Of a DNA stretch of 64,000 bases, positions 33,783 through 41,862 are shown one piece after another; the stretch's first letter is position 1, and every line of letters starts with the position of its first letter. The notes below the pieces were generated by a model. That model was not told the DNA's origin. It was given only the letters and a program-made list of their open reading frames with translations, and made no database searches. The position numbers were made by a program, and so were the translations under genes. This stretch comes from Stenotrophomonas chelatiphaga. GTDB taxonomy: Bacteria > Pseudomonadota > Gammaproteobacteria > Xanthomonadales > Xanthomonadaceae. The stretch spans positions 1 to 64,000 of the forward strand of contig NZ_LDJK01000014.1 of the NCBI RefSeq assembly GCF_001431535.1, in the 5' to 3' direction.

Positions 33783-35375
33783 GTGACTACCACCGCCCCA
33801 CCCGCCGCGCCCGTGGCCGACGAACAGCCCCTGACCGACCGCCTGCGCGCCGCGCTGGACCTGCTGGAGGCCATCGAAGCCGACCGCAGCGTGCTGGATG
33901 CGCTGCCCGAAGCCGACCGCGTGCGCCTGCACCAGGTGGTTGCCAAGGTGTACCACCCCGAGCCCAAGGCACGCCGGGCGATGCTCAAGCAGCAGGCCAA
34001 GGTCCGCCACCAGGAAAAAGTGCGCAAGGCCGAAGCCCTGCTGGAACAGACCGGTATCCGGACCCTGCGCCGCAAGCCCGTCTTCAGTACCCCGAATTAC
34101 TTCCCGCCGCATGCACCCGGACTGCACGATGCACGCAATGGCGAAGGCGCCGAGGTGGCTGCCGAGCCCGTACATTCGCCGGAACTGCGCCACTGCTACG
34201 TGTGCAAGCAGAAGTTCACGCAGCTGCATCATTTCTATGACCAGATGTGCCCGGCCTGCGCCGAACTGAACTTCCACAAGCGGACCGAAACCGCCGACCT
34301 GCGCGGCCGCGTCGCGCTGCTCACCGGTGGGCGGGTCAAGATCGGCTACCAGGCCGGCCTGAAGCTGCTGCGCGCCGGCGCCGAGCTGATCGTCACCACG
34401 CGCTTCCCGCGCGACTCGGCTGCCCGTTACGCCGAAGAACCGGATTTCGCGGTGTGGGGCCATCGCCTGCAGGTCTACGGGCTGGACCTTCGCCACACCC
34501 CGAGCGTGGAAGCCTTCTGCAGCGAGTTGCTGGCAACCCGCAAGCGGCTGGATTTCATCATCAACAACGCCTGCCAGACGGTGCGCCGTCCGCCGCAGTT
34601 CTACGCGCACATGATGGCCGGCGAGACGGCTGCATTGCACGAGCTGCCCGAAACGGTGCGCAGCCTGGTAGGTCAGTACGAGGGCCTGCGCAGCGCGGAG
34701 CTGCTGAGTGATGCCTCGGCGATCGCCCTGCCGGCGGTGCAGGACCGCGGCCTGAACGGCGCCGATGGGCTGACCCGTGCCGCCGAGCTGTCCCAGGTGG
34801 CCCTGCTGGAAGACGAGCTGGTGGGCCAGCAGCATCTGTTCCCGGAAGGCCGGCTGGACCAGGATCTGCAGCAGGTCGATCTGCGGGGTCGCAATTCCTG
34901 GCGCCTGCTGATGGCCGAAGTACCGTCGGTGGAGCTGCTGGAAACCCAGCTGGTGAATGCGATCGCGCCGTTCATCATCAACGCGCGCCTGAAGCCGCTG
35001 ATGCTGGCCACGCCGGAGCGCGACAAGCACATCGTCAACGTGTCGGCGATGGAAGGCCAGTTCTACCGCAACTTCAAGACCACCCGTCATCCGCATACCA
35101 ACATGGCCAAGGCCGCGTTGAACATGATGACGCGTACTTCGGCGGCGGATTACCAGAACGACGGCATCCACATGAACAGCGTGGATACCGGCTGGGTGAC
35201 CGACGAAGATCCGGCGGATATCGCGGCCAAGAAGGTGCAGGAAGAGCGCTTCCATCCGCCGCTGGACATCGTGGATGGCGCTGCGCGCATCGTCGATCCG
35301 ATCATCCACGGGTTCAACACCGGCGAGCACGTGTGGGGCCAGTTCCTCAAGGATTACGCGCCCACCGACTGGTAA
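33783..35375 (+). CDS. Zinc-ribbon SDR-like oxidoreductase with a changed active site
   Basis: 530 residues from a GTG at 33783. The N-terminal third is helical, with a KxxR-rich stretch (about 60-90), then a treble Cys motif: Cys138, Cys141, Cys156 and Cys159 (HCYVCKQKF ... MCPACAEL), probably a zinc ribbon. An SDR fold follows: LLTGGRVKIGYQAGLKLLRA as dinucleotide site, FIINNACQT as NNAG, then about 140 extra residues before HIVNVSAMEGQFY. Where YxxxK should be there is Thr439-Asn-Met-Ala-Lys443, so the catalytic Tyr is missing. The reaction is unknown; a non-redox or altered SDR role is likely. Confidence 0.8.
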   Translation: MTTTAPPAAPVADEQPLTDRLRAALDLLEAIEADRSVLDALPEADRVRLHQVVAKVYHPEPKARRAMLKQQAKVRHQEKVRKAEALLEQTGIRTLRRKPVFSTPNYFPPHAPGLHDARNGEGAEVAAEPVHSPELRHCYVCKQKFTQLHHFYDQMCPACAELNFHKRTETADLRGRVALLTGGRVKIGYQAGLKLLRAGAELIVTTRFPRDSAARYAEEPDFAVWGHRLQVYGLDLRHTPSVEAFCSELLATRKRLDFIINNACQTVRRPPQFYAHMMAGETAALHELPETVRSLVGQYEGLRSAELLSDASAIALPAVQDRGLNGADGLTRAAELSQVALLEDELVGQQHLFPEGRLDQDLQQVDLRGRNSWRLLMAEVPSVELLETQLVNAIAPFIINARLKPLMLATPERDKHIVNVSAMEGQFYRNFKTTRHPHTNMAKAALNMMTRTSAADYQNDGIHMNSVDTGWVTDEDPADIAAKKVQEERFHPPLDIVDGAARIVDPIIHGFNTGEHVWGQFLKDYAPTDW

Positions 35376-35386
35376 GGCGCGCGTCG

Positions 35387-35445
35387 GTAGCGACGGCCGC
35401 TGGCCGTCTGCTTGCGCAGGGTGGGTGACGACCGTTGGTCGTCAC
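35387..35445. repeat. Two REP-type palindromes in a convergent gap
   Basis: GTAGCGACGGCCGCTGGCCGTCT at 35387-35409 and GTGACGACCGTTGGTCGTCAC at 35425-35445, a GTAG-headed element and a perfect-stem palindrome. They sit between the convergent stops of the zinc-ribbon SDR and the CHAD gene, so they can act as a bidirectional end structure. Confidence 0.6.
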
Positions 35446-35455
35446 GTTTCCAACG

Positions 35456-36220
35456 TCACCGCGTGAGCGCCATCAGCTGCGCTTTGTCCTGCAGCCCGGG
35501 CATCGCGCGGATCTGGTTGCGCAGCAGGCGCAGGTCCTGCTCCCGGCCCAGCGCATCGCTCAGCCGGCGCAGACCCTTGGCATGCTTGCCGCCGTCACTG
35601 CCTGCATGATCCTGCACCAGCCCGCCGTCCAGCCGGGCCATCACCTCCAGCTGCATGCGCAGCCGCCGCACCCTGCGCCGCCAGTCATGCAGTGCCTCCG
35701 GGTCATCGCTGTCGCGGGCACGCGCGGCGGCTTTTTTCGCTCTGCGCTGGCTGCGGGCCAAGGCACGCCGAAGATCCCCCTTGCGCACCCGCTCCCAGCG
35801 CTGCGCATCCAGCTCCAGGCCGACACGCTGGACCGCACGCCGCTTCTTCTGGAAACCCGGATCCTGCGCACGGGCGCGCTGCAGCAGGCGGTCACGGCGG
35901 GCACGCAGATGCGTGATGACGCTGGCCCAGCCGGGGGACGGTGCGTCGGCCTGCAACGATTGCGCGGTCTCCACCAGCACATGTGCATCGCGCAGCGCCG
36001 AAAGACCACGGCCCAGGCGCTGCAGCGCACGGTCGGTGCGTTGCAGGGGCTGTTCGTCGGTTGCGAACAGCGCCAGCACCGCGCGTAGACGCCGGATCGC
36101 CTTGCGGGCGCTATGCACGCCCACGTGGATATCCGACCGCGACGCCAATGCATTGGCGATGGCCAGGCACTCTTCCTGCACCAGTTGGCGGGCGGCAGCC
36201 CCGATCACCGTGGAAGGCAT
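35456..36220 (-). CDS. CHAD domain protein
   Basis: A 254-residue Arg/His-rich helical protein. The CHAD pattern is visible: SDIHVGVHSARKAIRRLRAV at the start of the first helical bundle and ALHDWRRRVRRLRMQLEVM for the second. CHAD proteins bind inorganic polyphosphate through these basic helices and associate with polyphosphate granules. The ATG at 36220 has GGAG 6 nt upstream; the very long open frame on this strand (to 38338) reads through other genes. It stands alone, divergent from the small secreted protein gene. Confidence 0.85.
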   Translation of the reverse strand: MPSTVIGAAARQLVQEECLAIANALASRSDIHVGVHSARKAIRRLRAVLALFATDEQPLQRTDRALQRLGRGLSALRDAHVLVETAQSLQADAPSPGWASVITHLRARRDRLLQRARAQDPGFQKKRRAVQRVGLELDAQRWERVRKGDLRRALARSQRRAKKAAARARDSDDPEALHDWRRRVRRLRMQLEVMARLDGGLVQDHAGSDGGKHAKGLRRLSDALGREQDLRLLRNQIRAMPGLQDKAQLMALTR

Positions 36221-36352
36221 TGCGTACTCCGCAGCACGACTGCCCGGCAGTCTAGCCGAGATCCCCATGGAACCCGGCAGTCCACGGGACCTTAACCCGC
36301 GCGCCCTATCCTGCTGGCCGGGCACCGACTGCCCACCCAACAAGGAGAGTCC

Positions 36353-36628
36353 ATGAAGAAGCTGCACGTGTCCCTGATCGCCGCCTGCCTGTTCGGCGCC
36401 AGCCCGGCGGCCTTCGCCGAAGTCGCCAACCTCACCAACAGCGCCGACGGTGCCACCCGCGAGGCCGGAATCACCGCGGTGAAGCAGAAGCTCCAGGCCG
36501 CCTGTACCGACCGCAAGGGGACGCCGGACCTGGACTCCTTGGAGGTGGTGTTCGAGAAGACCAGCGAGAACCCGAACGTGCCCAAGCCTTATTACGTGGA
36601 CGGCAAGATGCAGTGCAACCTGCCCTGA
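36353..36628 (+). CDS. Small secreted protein of unknown function
   Basis: 91 residues: signal peptide MKKLHVSLIAACLFGASPAA-FAEV, then a polar mature part of about 70 residues with two Cys (QAACTDRKG and MQCNLP) that could pair in the periplasm. AAGGAGA lies 6 nt before the ATG. It starts 91 bp before the SPFH gene and may be a separate transcript. I do not recognise the family. Confidence 0.7.
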   Translation: MKKLHVSLIAACLFGASPAAFAEVANLTNSADGATREAGITAVKQKLQAACTDRKGTPDLDSLEVVFEKTSENPNVPKPYYVDGKMQCNLP

Positions 36629-36718
36629 TTCCAGCGCGTGCCGCACGGGTACACCGGCTGATATAGTCCAACGAGCACGACGGGCGTGGTGCCTGTCCAC
36701 GAACAACAGGGAATTGTC

Positions 36719-37867
36719 ATGGGTCTTCGACAGGCGGTGGCAGGTGCGGTTGGCGGTGTTCTGGCCGACCAGTGGAAGGATTTCCATACCGTCCCGAACG
36801 GACTGCCGTCCACGGCAGCGCTGTTTGCCGCGGTGCCGCGTGGCACCAATGCGGGGCGAGGTTCCAACACCAGCGCCTCGACCAACATCATCAGCAACGG
36901 CTCGAAGATCGTGGTGCCCGAGGGCTATGGCCTGCTGCTGATGCAGGACGGCGCGGTCACCGCCTTTGTCGCTGAGCCGGGCGGCTATATCTGGGAATCG
37001 GACGATACCCATTCGCAGTCGATCTTCGCCGGTGACGGCCTGGTAAGTTCGCTGATCCGGCAGAGCTGGGAACGCTTCAAGTTCGGCGGACAGCCGGGCT
37101 CGCAGCAGGCTGCCTTCTTCGTTTCGTTGAAGGAACTGCCGGACAACCGCTTCGGTACGCAGTCGGAAATCTACTGGGATGACGGCTTCCTCGGCACCCA
37201 GGTCGGCGCGGTGACCCGGGGTTCGTACACGCTGAAGATCATCGACCCGATCCTGTTCGTGAAGAATTTCGTCCCCGCCAGCTACCTGCAGCCGGGCCAG
37301 GTCTTCGACTTCACCGACCTGGACAACGCGGCGGCCAGCCAGTTGTTCAACGAGGTGGTCGGCTCGCTGGCGCCTGCCTTCAGCCTGTATACCAACGACC
37401 CCGGCAAGGGCAACCGCATTACCAAGCTGCAGCAGGATTCGCTGGGCTTCGCGCAGAGCTTGTCCAGCGCGGTTGAACAGGGTTACCAGTGGAAATCCGA
37501 TCGTGGCCTGGCCATCGTCAAGACCGCGATCGTTTCCATCGAGTACGACGCCAACACCCGTGAACTGCTCAAGACCGTGCAGCGCGCCGATGCGCTGGCG
37601 GGTGCACGCGGCAATTCCAACCTGCAGGCCAGCGTGGCGCAGGGGATCCAGTCGGCCGGCGAAAGTGGCGGTGCCGCCGGGCTGGTGGGCGTTGGCATGG
37701 CATCGGGGATGTTCGGTGCCGGCAGCCTGCAGCAACCGGTCGCGCCTGCCGCGCCTGCCGCCGATGACACGGTGACCCAGCTGAAGAAAGCCAAGGAGCT
37801 GCTGGATCTCGGCCTCATCACCCAGGATGACTACGACAAACTGAAAGCCAAGGCGCTGGGACTGTAA
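36719..37867 (+). CDS. SPFH-domain protein with C-terminal SHOCT (YdjI / virion-core-like)
   Basis: 382 residues. The N-terminal half carries the SPFH-type fold of the COG4260 group (SNGSKIVVPEGYGLLLMQDG, then TKLQQ... and an SPFH-like helix ending RADALAGARGNSNLQASV). It is followed by a Gly/Ala-rich segment, the acidic linker APAAPAADDTVTQL, and a SHOCT motif at the end (LKKAKELLDLGLITQDDYDKLKAK). AGGGA precedes the ATG at 36719. Such proteins resemble Bacillus YdjI of the ydjFGHI envelope operon. It is followed 19 bp later by a zinc-ribbon protein, the same partner type as YdjG. Confidence 0.83.
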   Translation: MGLRQAVAGAVGGVLADQWKDFHTVPNGLPSTAALFAAVPRGTNAGRGSNTSASTNIISNGSKIVVPEGYGLLLMQDGAVTAFVAEPGGYIWESDDTHSQSIFAGDGLVSSLIRQSWERFKFGGQPGSQQAAFFVSLKELPDNRFGTQSEIYWDDGFLGTQVGAVTRGSYTLKIIDPILFVKNFVPASYLQPGQVFDFTDLDNAAASQLFNEVVGSLAPAFSLYTNDPGKGNRITKLQQDSLGFAQSLSSAVEQGYQWKSDRGLAIVKTAIVSIEYDANTRELLKTVQRADALAGARGNSNLQASVAQGIQSAGESGGAAGLVGVGMASGMFGAGSLQQPVAPAAPAADDTVTQLKKAKELLDLGLITQDDYDKLKAKALGL

Positions 37868-37886
37868 GACGCCAGGCGCCTCAACG

Positions 37887-39200
37887 ATGACCACGCCCAG
37901 AACGCCGCCGCCCTTGCCCGGGGCGGCTTCCCCGGTCGGCCCCGGATCGCCGCAGGACATGCCACCGCTGCCCGGCAGCCTTGCCGTGGATCCGGCCACC
38001 CTGCCCCCACCGATCCGCGACGAACTGCTGGCGCCGGACCCGGTGGCCCTGGATACGTCCGCCGCCGAGCTGAAGGACGGGCTGAATCGCTGCCCCAAGT
38101 GCGGGTCCAGTGATATCCGCCATGCGCTGGGCACCGATGTGCTGGTGTGCCAGTACTGTCGCAACGAATGGCACGGCCACCGGATCGAAGAAGCCTTCGG
38201 CCTGGGCGTGGGCATCGCGGACCTGCGCGGCGATGTGATCGCCTCCGGCGCGCGCGCCATCGACGCCGATGCCGCCAGCCTGATGAGCTTCAAGTGCACG
38301 GGCTGCGGCGCGGAAGTGACGATCAACACCGAGAGCACGATGACCGCACGCTGCCACTGGTGCCGTCACGTATTCGGAGTCAACGAACAGGTGGCCAACG
38401 GCGCCGTGCCCGATGCCGTGCTGCCGTTCAAGGTCAGCAAGACCGATGCGGTAGCGCGCATCCGCCAGTTCGTCGACAAGCGGCGCTTCTTCGCGCTGAA
38501 GGCGTTCAAGACCGAGTTCACGCCGGAGAATGTCATCGGCGTGTACCTGCCTTACATGGTGGTGGACAGCAACGCCAGCGCCAGCGTCGTGGGCCGCGGC
38601 GAGATCGAGACGCGTCGCTATACCCGCGGCACCGAGAAGAACAAGAAGACCTACTACGACGCAGACGTCTACCACGTGGAGCGGCAGCTCGATTTCACCG
38701 TCGACGACCTGCCGCTGGAGTCGTCGGCGCGGCGTGGCCGGCTGGACGTCAAGGCCAATACCAACAACGTCATCAATACCATCCTGCCCTTCGACACCAA
38801 GAATGCGTTGAAGTGGAATGCGTCCTACCTGGTGGGGTACTCGTCGGAAAAGCGCGACGTGGACATCGAGCAGCTGCGACCGCGCCTGGAAGACCAGCTG
38901 CTGTCGATCGCGCGATCACGGATGGAGCCTTCAGTGCAGCGCTATGACCGCGGCGTGCGCTGGGACATGGAGAAGGTCGACGTGCATGGCTCGCGCTGGG
39001 TGTCGATGTACGTCCCGGTGTGGCTGTACTCCTACCGCCAGCGGGGCAAGGGCATGCTGCACTACATCGCGGTGAATGGCCGCACGGGTGAAACCATGGG
39101 CAGCGTACCGGTGCAGCAGTGGAAGCTGCTGCTGGCGGCGCTGGGCGTGGGTACGGTGGTCGAAGGTGCGGTCCTCTGGTTCCTGGGAATGTCGATATGA
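37887..39200 (+). CDS. TFIIB-type zinc-ribbon membrane-anchored protein (YdjG-like)
   Basis: 437 residues. A Pro-rich N-terminus (about 70 residues) precedes two zinc ribbons: CPKCGSSDIRHALGTDVLVC plus YCRN, and FKCTGCGAEVTINTESTMTA followed by CHWCRHVF. Then comes a beta-rich domain (KTDAVARIRQFVDKRRFFAL, VIGVYLPYMVVDSNASASV) and a final single TM helix (LLLAALGVGTVVEGAVLWFL). This layout matches the actinobacterial and Bacillus zinc-ribbon partners of SPFH proteins. The ATGA overlap with the next gene supports an operon. Probable envelope-associated role; mechanism unknown. Confidence 0.8.
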   Translation: MTTPRTPPPLPGAASPVGPGSPQDMPPLPGSLAVDPATLPPPIRDELLAPDPVALDTSAAELKDGLNRCPKCGSSDIRHALGTDVLVCQYCRNEWHGHRIEEAFGLGVGIADLRGDVIASGARAIDADAASLMSFKCTGCGAEVTINTESTMTARCHWCRHVFGVNEQVANGAVPDAVLPFKVSKTDAVARIRQFVDKRRFFALKAFKTEFTPENVIGVYLPYMVVDSNASASVVGRGEIETRRYTRGTEKNKKTYYDADVYHVERQLDFTVDDLPLESSARRGRLDVKANTNNVINTILPFDTKNALKWNASYLVGYSSEKRDVDIEQLRPRLEDQLLSIARSRMEPSVQRYDRGVRWDMEKVDVHGSRWVSMYVPVWLYSYRQRGKGMLHYIAVNGRTGETMGSVPVQQWKLLLAALGVGTVVEGAVLWFLGMSI

Positions 39201-39490
39201 GCAGTGATGGCGGTGGCATCGTGGCGCTGCTTGCGCTGGGTCCAGCCAGTGCAACCGCGTTGTACTGGACGCTCTACCGGTATTACCGCAATACCGACAA
39301 ATCCCACGCGTTCGAGCGCGAGACCGCCGTGGTGACGGCGCCGGTCACTGGCAATGACAGAAAGGTGCACACGGTGACCGGTACCGAGCAGAGGCGGATC
39401 AGCGGCGACAACGTGCACGACCATCGGCAGCGGGTAACGAAAATGTCGCCTGGGTCGTCCGCCATCGGCAGCCCGCGTACCAGCGGCTAG
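39197..39490 (+). CDS. Small membrane protein, third gene of the SPFH operon
   Basis: 97 residues starting inside the previous stop (ATGA at 39197). One hydrophobic helix (GIVALLALGPASATALYWTL) is followed by a basic polar tail (YRYYRNTDKSHAFERETAVV ... GTEQRRISGDNVHDHRQRVT). It probably anchors at the inner membrane with its tail in the cytoplasm. No family is recognised; its translational coupling ties it to the zinc-ribbon protein. Confidence 0.68.
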   Translation: MSSDGGGIVALLALGPASATALYWTLYRYYRNTDKSHAFERETAVVTAPVTGNDRKVHTVTGTEQRRISGDNVHDHRQRVTKMSPGSSAIGSPRTSG

Positions 39491-39568
39491 CCCTGCGACG
39501 GCCGCACTCACGTGGCCGTGGCGCATGCGGCCCTACGGTAACGGACACAGCCCTGCCGAGCCTGCCGC

Positions 39569-41158
39569 GTGCCCTACCCCTTCCAGCCGACACGTCGCCG
39601 CTTCCTTCGCGCCGGGGCAATGACGCTCGCCGCTGCCCCCTTGCTCGCCTGCTCCACACCGGTACGCCGCGCTACCGATCCGGCTGCCGCGGGCGCTGCT
39701 TCGTTGACGGCCGACGGCGCGGACGCCGCGCTGCAGGCGGGACCGTTCCAGGGCCATCTCGACAGCGGCGTGGTGGCATGGCACGGCATCCGTTACGCAC
39801 GCGCCAGCCGCTTCGGCCTGCCTGCGGTGGAAGCGCTGCCGGCCGATCCAGTGGACTGTGCGGACTTCGGGGCAACGGCCGCACAGGCGAAGGGAGCCGG
39901 CGGAGCGCGCAGCGAATCCGACGACCCGTTCTTCCTGAATGTCTGGTCCCCCGCCGCGGATGAGGCACGGCGGCCGGTGCTGGTCTGGATCCACGGCGGT
40001 GGGTTCCAGACAGGCGCGGGATCGCTCTACGTTGGCAATGCACTGGCAGCGAGCGGCGACATCGTGGTGGTGACCTTCAACTACCGCCTGGGTGCGATCG
40101 GCTTCAGCGACTTTTCCGCGCTGGGCATTCCAAACAACCGTGGCCTCCACGATCAGATCGCCGCCCTGCGCTGGGTGCGCGCCCACATTGCGCTGTTCGG
40201 CGGCGACCCGGACAAGGTGACCGTGGCCGGCGAATCCGCCGGCGCGACCTCTGTTTCGCTGCTGCTGGTGGCGCGCGGGGTGGAGCCGCTGTTCCGTGCC
40301 GCGATCCTGCAGAGCGGATCACTCAACCTGCTGCACGACCGTGACATCGCCGCGCGCCAGGCGATCCGCTACCGGGAAATCCTGGGCGACGATGCAGGCA
40401 GCCGCGCGGCGCTGGAAGCGGCGCCGGTGGCGCGTTTTCTCGATGCGCAGGCGCAGGTCGCCGCGTCGTTCCCCGGCATGATTCCGGCCGCGCCGATCTA
40501 CGATGGCGAGCTGCTGCCCGCTTCGTTCGACGCCGCGCGGCTGGCCGACACGCCGCCCATTCCCCTGTTGGCCGGCGCGATGCGCGAAGAGATCCGTTTC
40601 TTCGAGCTCCCCGGCGCGCGCAGCATGCTGCTGCGCGAGCGCGGCGAACTGCTGGCACAGGTCGGCTGGCTGCTGGGCAGGACTGCTGCCGGACGCATCG
40701 CCGCCACGTACCCGGACACCCGGGCCGGAAACAGAAACCTGGCGACGGATGCCAACTTCCAGATGCCGACGCGCCATTTCGCCGAGCGCCACGTTGCCCG
40801 CGGCCACCGCGCCTGGGTGTACCGGTTTGACCTGGGCGGCGTGTTGCTCGGCGCGGCGCACGCGGTGGACCTGACCTATCTATGGCCGTTGAACGGGGTG
40901 GTATTCACCGCCCTGCGAGGCGGCCCGCTCAGCGGTCAGCGGCGCGCACTGGCCGAGCGCATGCGGGCGTACTGGATCGCCTTCGTGCGTGACGGTGACC
41001 CCGGCGGCAGCTGGCCGACGTATGTCCTGCCGCAGCGCCCCACGCTGATCCTGGATCGTGCGGACCGGATTGAAAATGACCCGGACAAGGCGCGGCGCGA
41101 AGCCTGGGATGGCCAGGAGATAGAGATCGCCCGCCGGCCGCCAGACGCATCAACGTGA
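39569..41158 (+). CDS. Type B carboxylesterase, Tat-exported lipoprotein-like
   Basis: 529 residues from a GTG at 39569. The N-terminus has a Tat motif (TRRRFLRAGAMTLAAAPLLA) followed by Cys in a LLAC lipobox, so it may be folded before export and then lipid-anchored. Esterase core: VLVWIHGGGFQTGAGSL (oxyanion hole), GESAGATS with nucleophile Ser223, and GAAHAVDLTYLW for the His. It is in the para-nitrobenzyl-esterase/acetylcholinesterase family; the natural ester is unknown. The later ATG at 39620 would remove the twin Arg and is rejected. It is not clearly linked to the SPFH operon (79 bp gap). Confidence 0.85.
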   Translation: MPYPFQPTRRRFLRAGAMTLAAAPLLACSTPVRRATDPAAAGAASLTADGADAALQAGPFQGHLDSGVVAWHGIRYARASRFGLPAVEALPADPVDCADFGATAAQAKGAGGARSESDDPFFLNVWSPAADEARRPVLVWIHGGGFQTGAGSLYVGNALAASGDIVVVTFNYRLGAIGFSDFSALGIPNNRGLHDQIAALRWVRAHIALFGGDPDKVTVAGESAGATSVSLLLVARGVEPLFRAAILQSGSLNLLHDRDIAARQAIRYREILGDDAGSRAALEAAPVARFLDAQAQVAASFPGMIPAAPIYDGELLPASFDAARLADTPPIPLLAGAMREEIRFFELPGARSMLLRERGELLAQVGWLLGRTAAGRIAATYPDTRAGNRNLATDANFQMPTRHFAERHVARGHRAWVYRFDLGGVLLGAAHAVDLTYLWPLNGVVFTALRGGPLSGQRRALAERMRAYWIAFVRDGDPGGSWPTYVLPQRPTLILDRADRIENDPDKARREAWDGQEIEIARRPPDAST

Positions 41159-41162
41159 CGCG

Positions 41163-41741
41163 TCACGCATTCGCGTCGTCCGCTTCCTGCGCGGTCCCGA
41201 TGTCCACGCCATAGGTCTTCAGGTAGTGGTCGCGGTGGGCCAGCACGTAAGGATGCAGCTCATGGAAACACGCACTGCCGCCATCGTCGGACACGCCGTA
41301 GGCCGTCAGCAGCCGGTCCCGCAGTGCCGGGGCGATGAACCGCGACACGTAGGCGCCGGGCGCATCGGGCGCAAAGGCATCCGCCCACGCCTGCTGCACC
41401 TGTTCGGCCGGGGCATGGAACATGGCGATGTCACTGCCATCGACCTCCGAGCGCCGCGCCAGCAGGTAACCATCGGCAGGCACGCGGGCCGGCTTGAAGG
41501 TGCCCAAGGTGTAGATGTAACGCGTCAGCTCGATCTCACCTTTCAGCTGGGGAAACAGCCGATACAGGTCAAACAGCATGTGGCGCGTCAGTGTCCTGGC
41601 TTCCGGGCCCTTGATCTTCAGCAGCTTTTCCACGCGGTCCCAGATGGGGAAGGTTCTCGGGGCAGCGACCAGCGTGATCTCGCGGCGCTCCAGCCGGCCG
41701 ACCTTGAACAGTTCCTGCAGTACCAGATGCATGTCAGACAT
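41163..41741 (-). CDS. Unrecognised soluble protein
   Basis: 192 residues, no signal peptide or membrane helix, acidic C-terminal half. Visible pieces: MHLVLQELFKVGRLERREIT, RVEKLLKIKGPEARTLTRHM, YRLFPQLKGEIELTRYIYTL and PGAYVSRFIAPALRDRLLTA. It is convergent with the esterase and 121 bp from the FG-GAP gene start. I do not recognise a family; it is conserved-looking (good codon use, clear start with GGAA upstream) rather than a chance frame. Confidence 0.68.
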   Translation of the reverse strand: MSDMHLVLQELFKVGRLERREITLVAAPRTFPIWDRVEKLLKIKGPEARTLTRHMLFDLYRLFPQLKGEIELTRYIYTLGTFKPARVPADGYLLARRSEVDGSDIAMFHAPAEQVQQAWADAFAPDAPGAYVSRFIAPALRDRLLTAYGVSDDGGSACFHELHPYVLAHRDHYLKTYGVDIGTAQEADDANA

Positions 41742-41862
41742 TGAAATACGTTCCGTTGGCCAAGGCCGCGTGCGGGCATGATAGTGGCATGCAGAGGCGA
41801 TTTTGCAGAAGCGACCGCTTTGCGGTTAGGTTCAAGGCTGGTTCCTGCAGCAAGAGCGCCCC

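Noticed and set aside
32469-35330. 953-codon minus-strand frame
   Set aside because: Spans several genes on the other strand and has no recognisable domain.
36221-38338. Extended N-terminus of the CHAD protein
   Set aside because: The long frame crosses three plus-strand genes; the ATG at 36220 has a ribosome site and directly precedes the domain.
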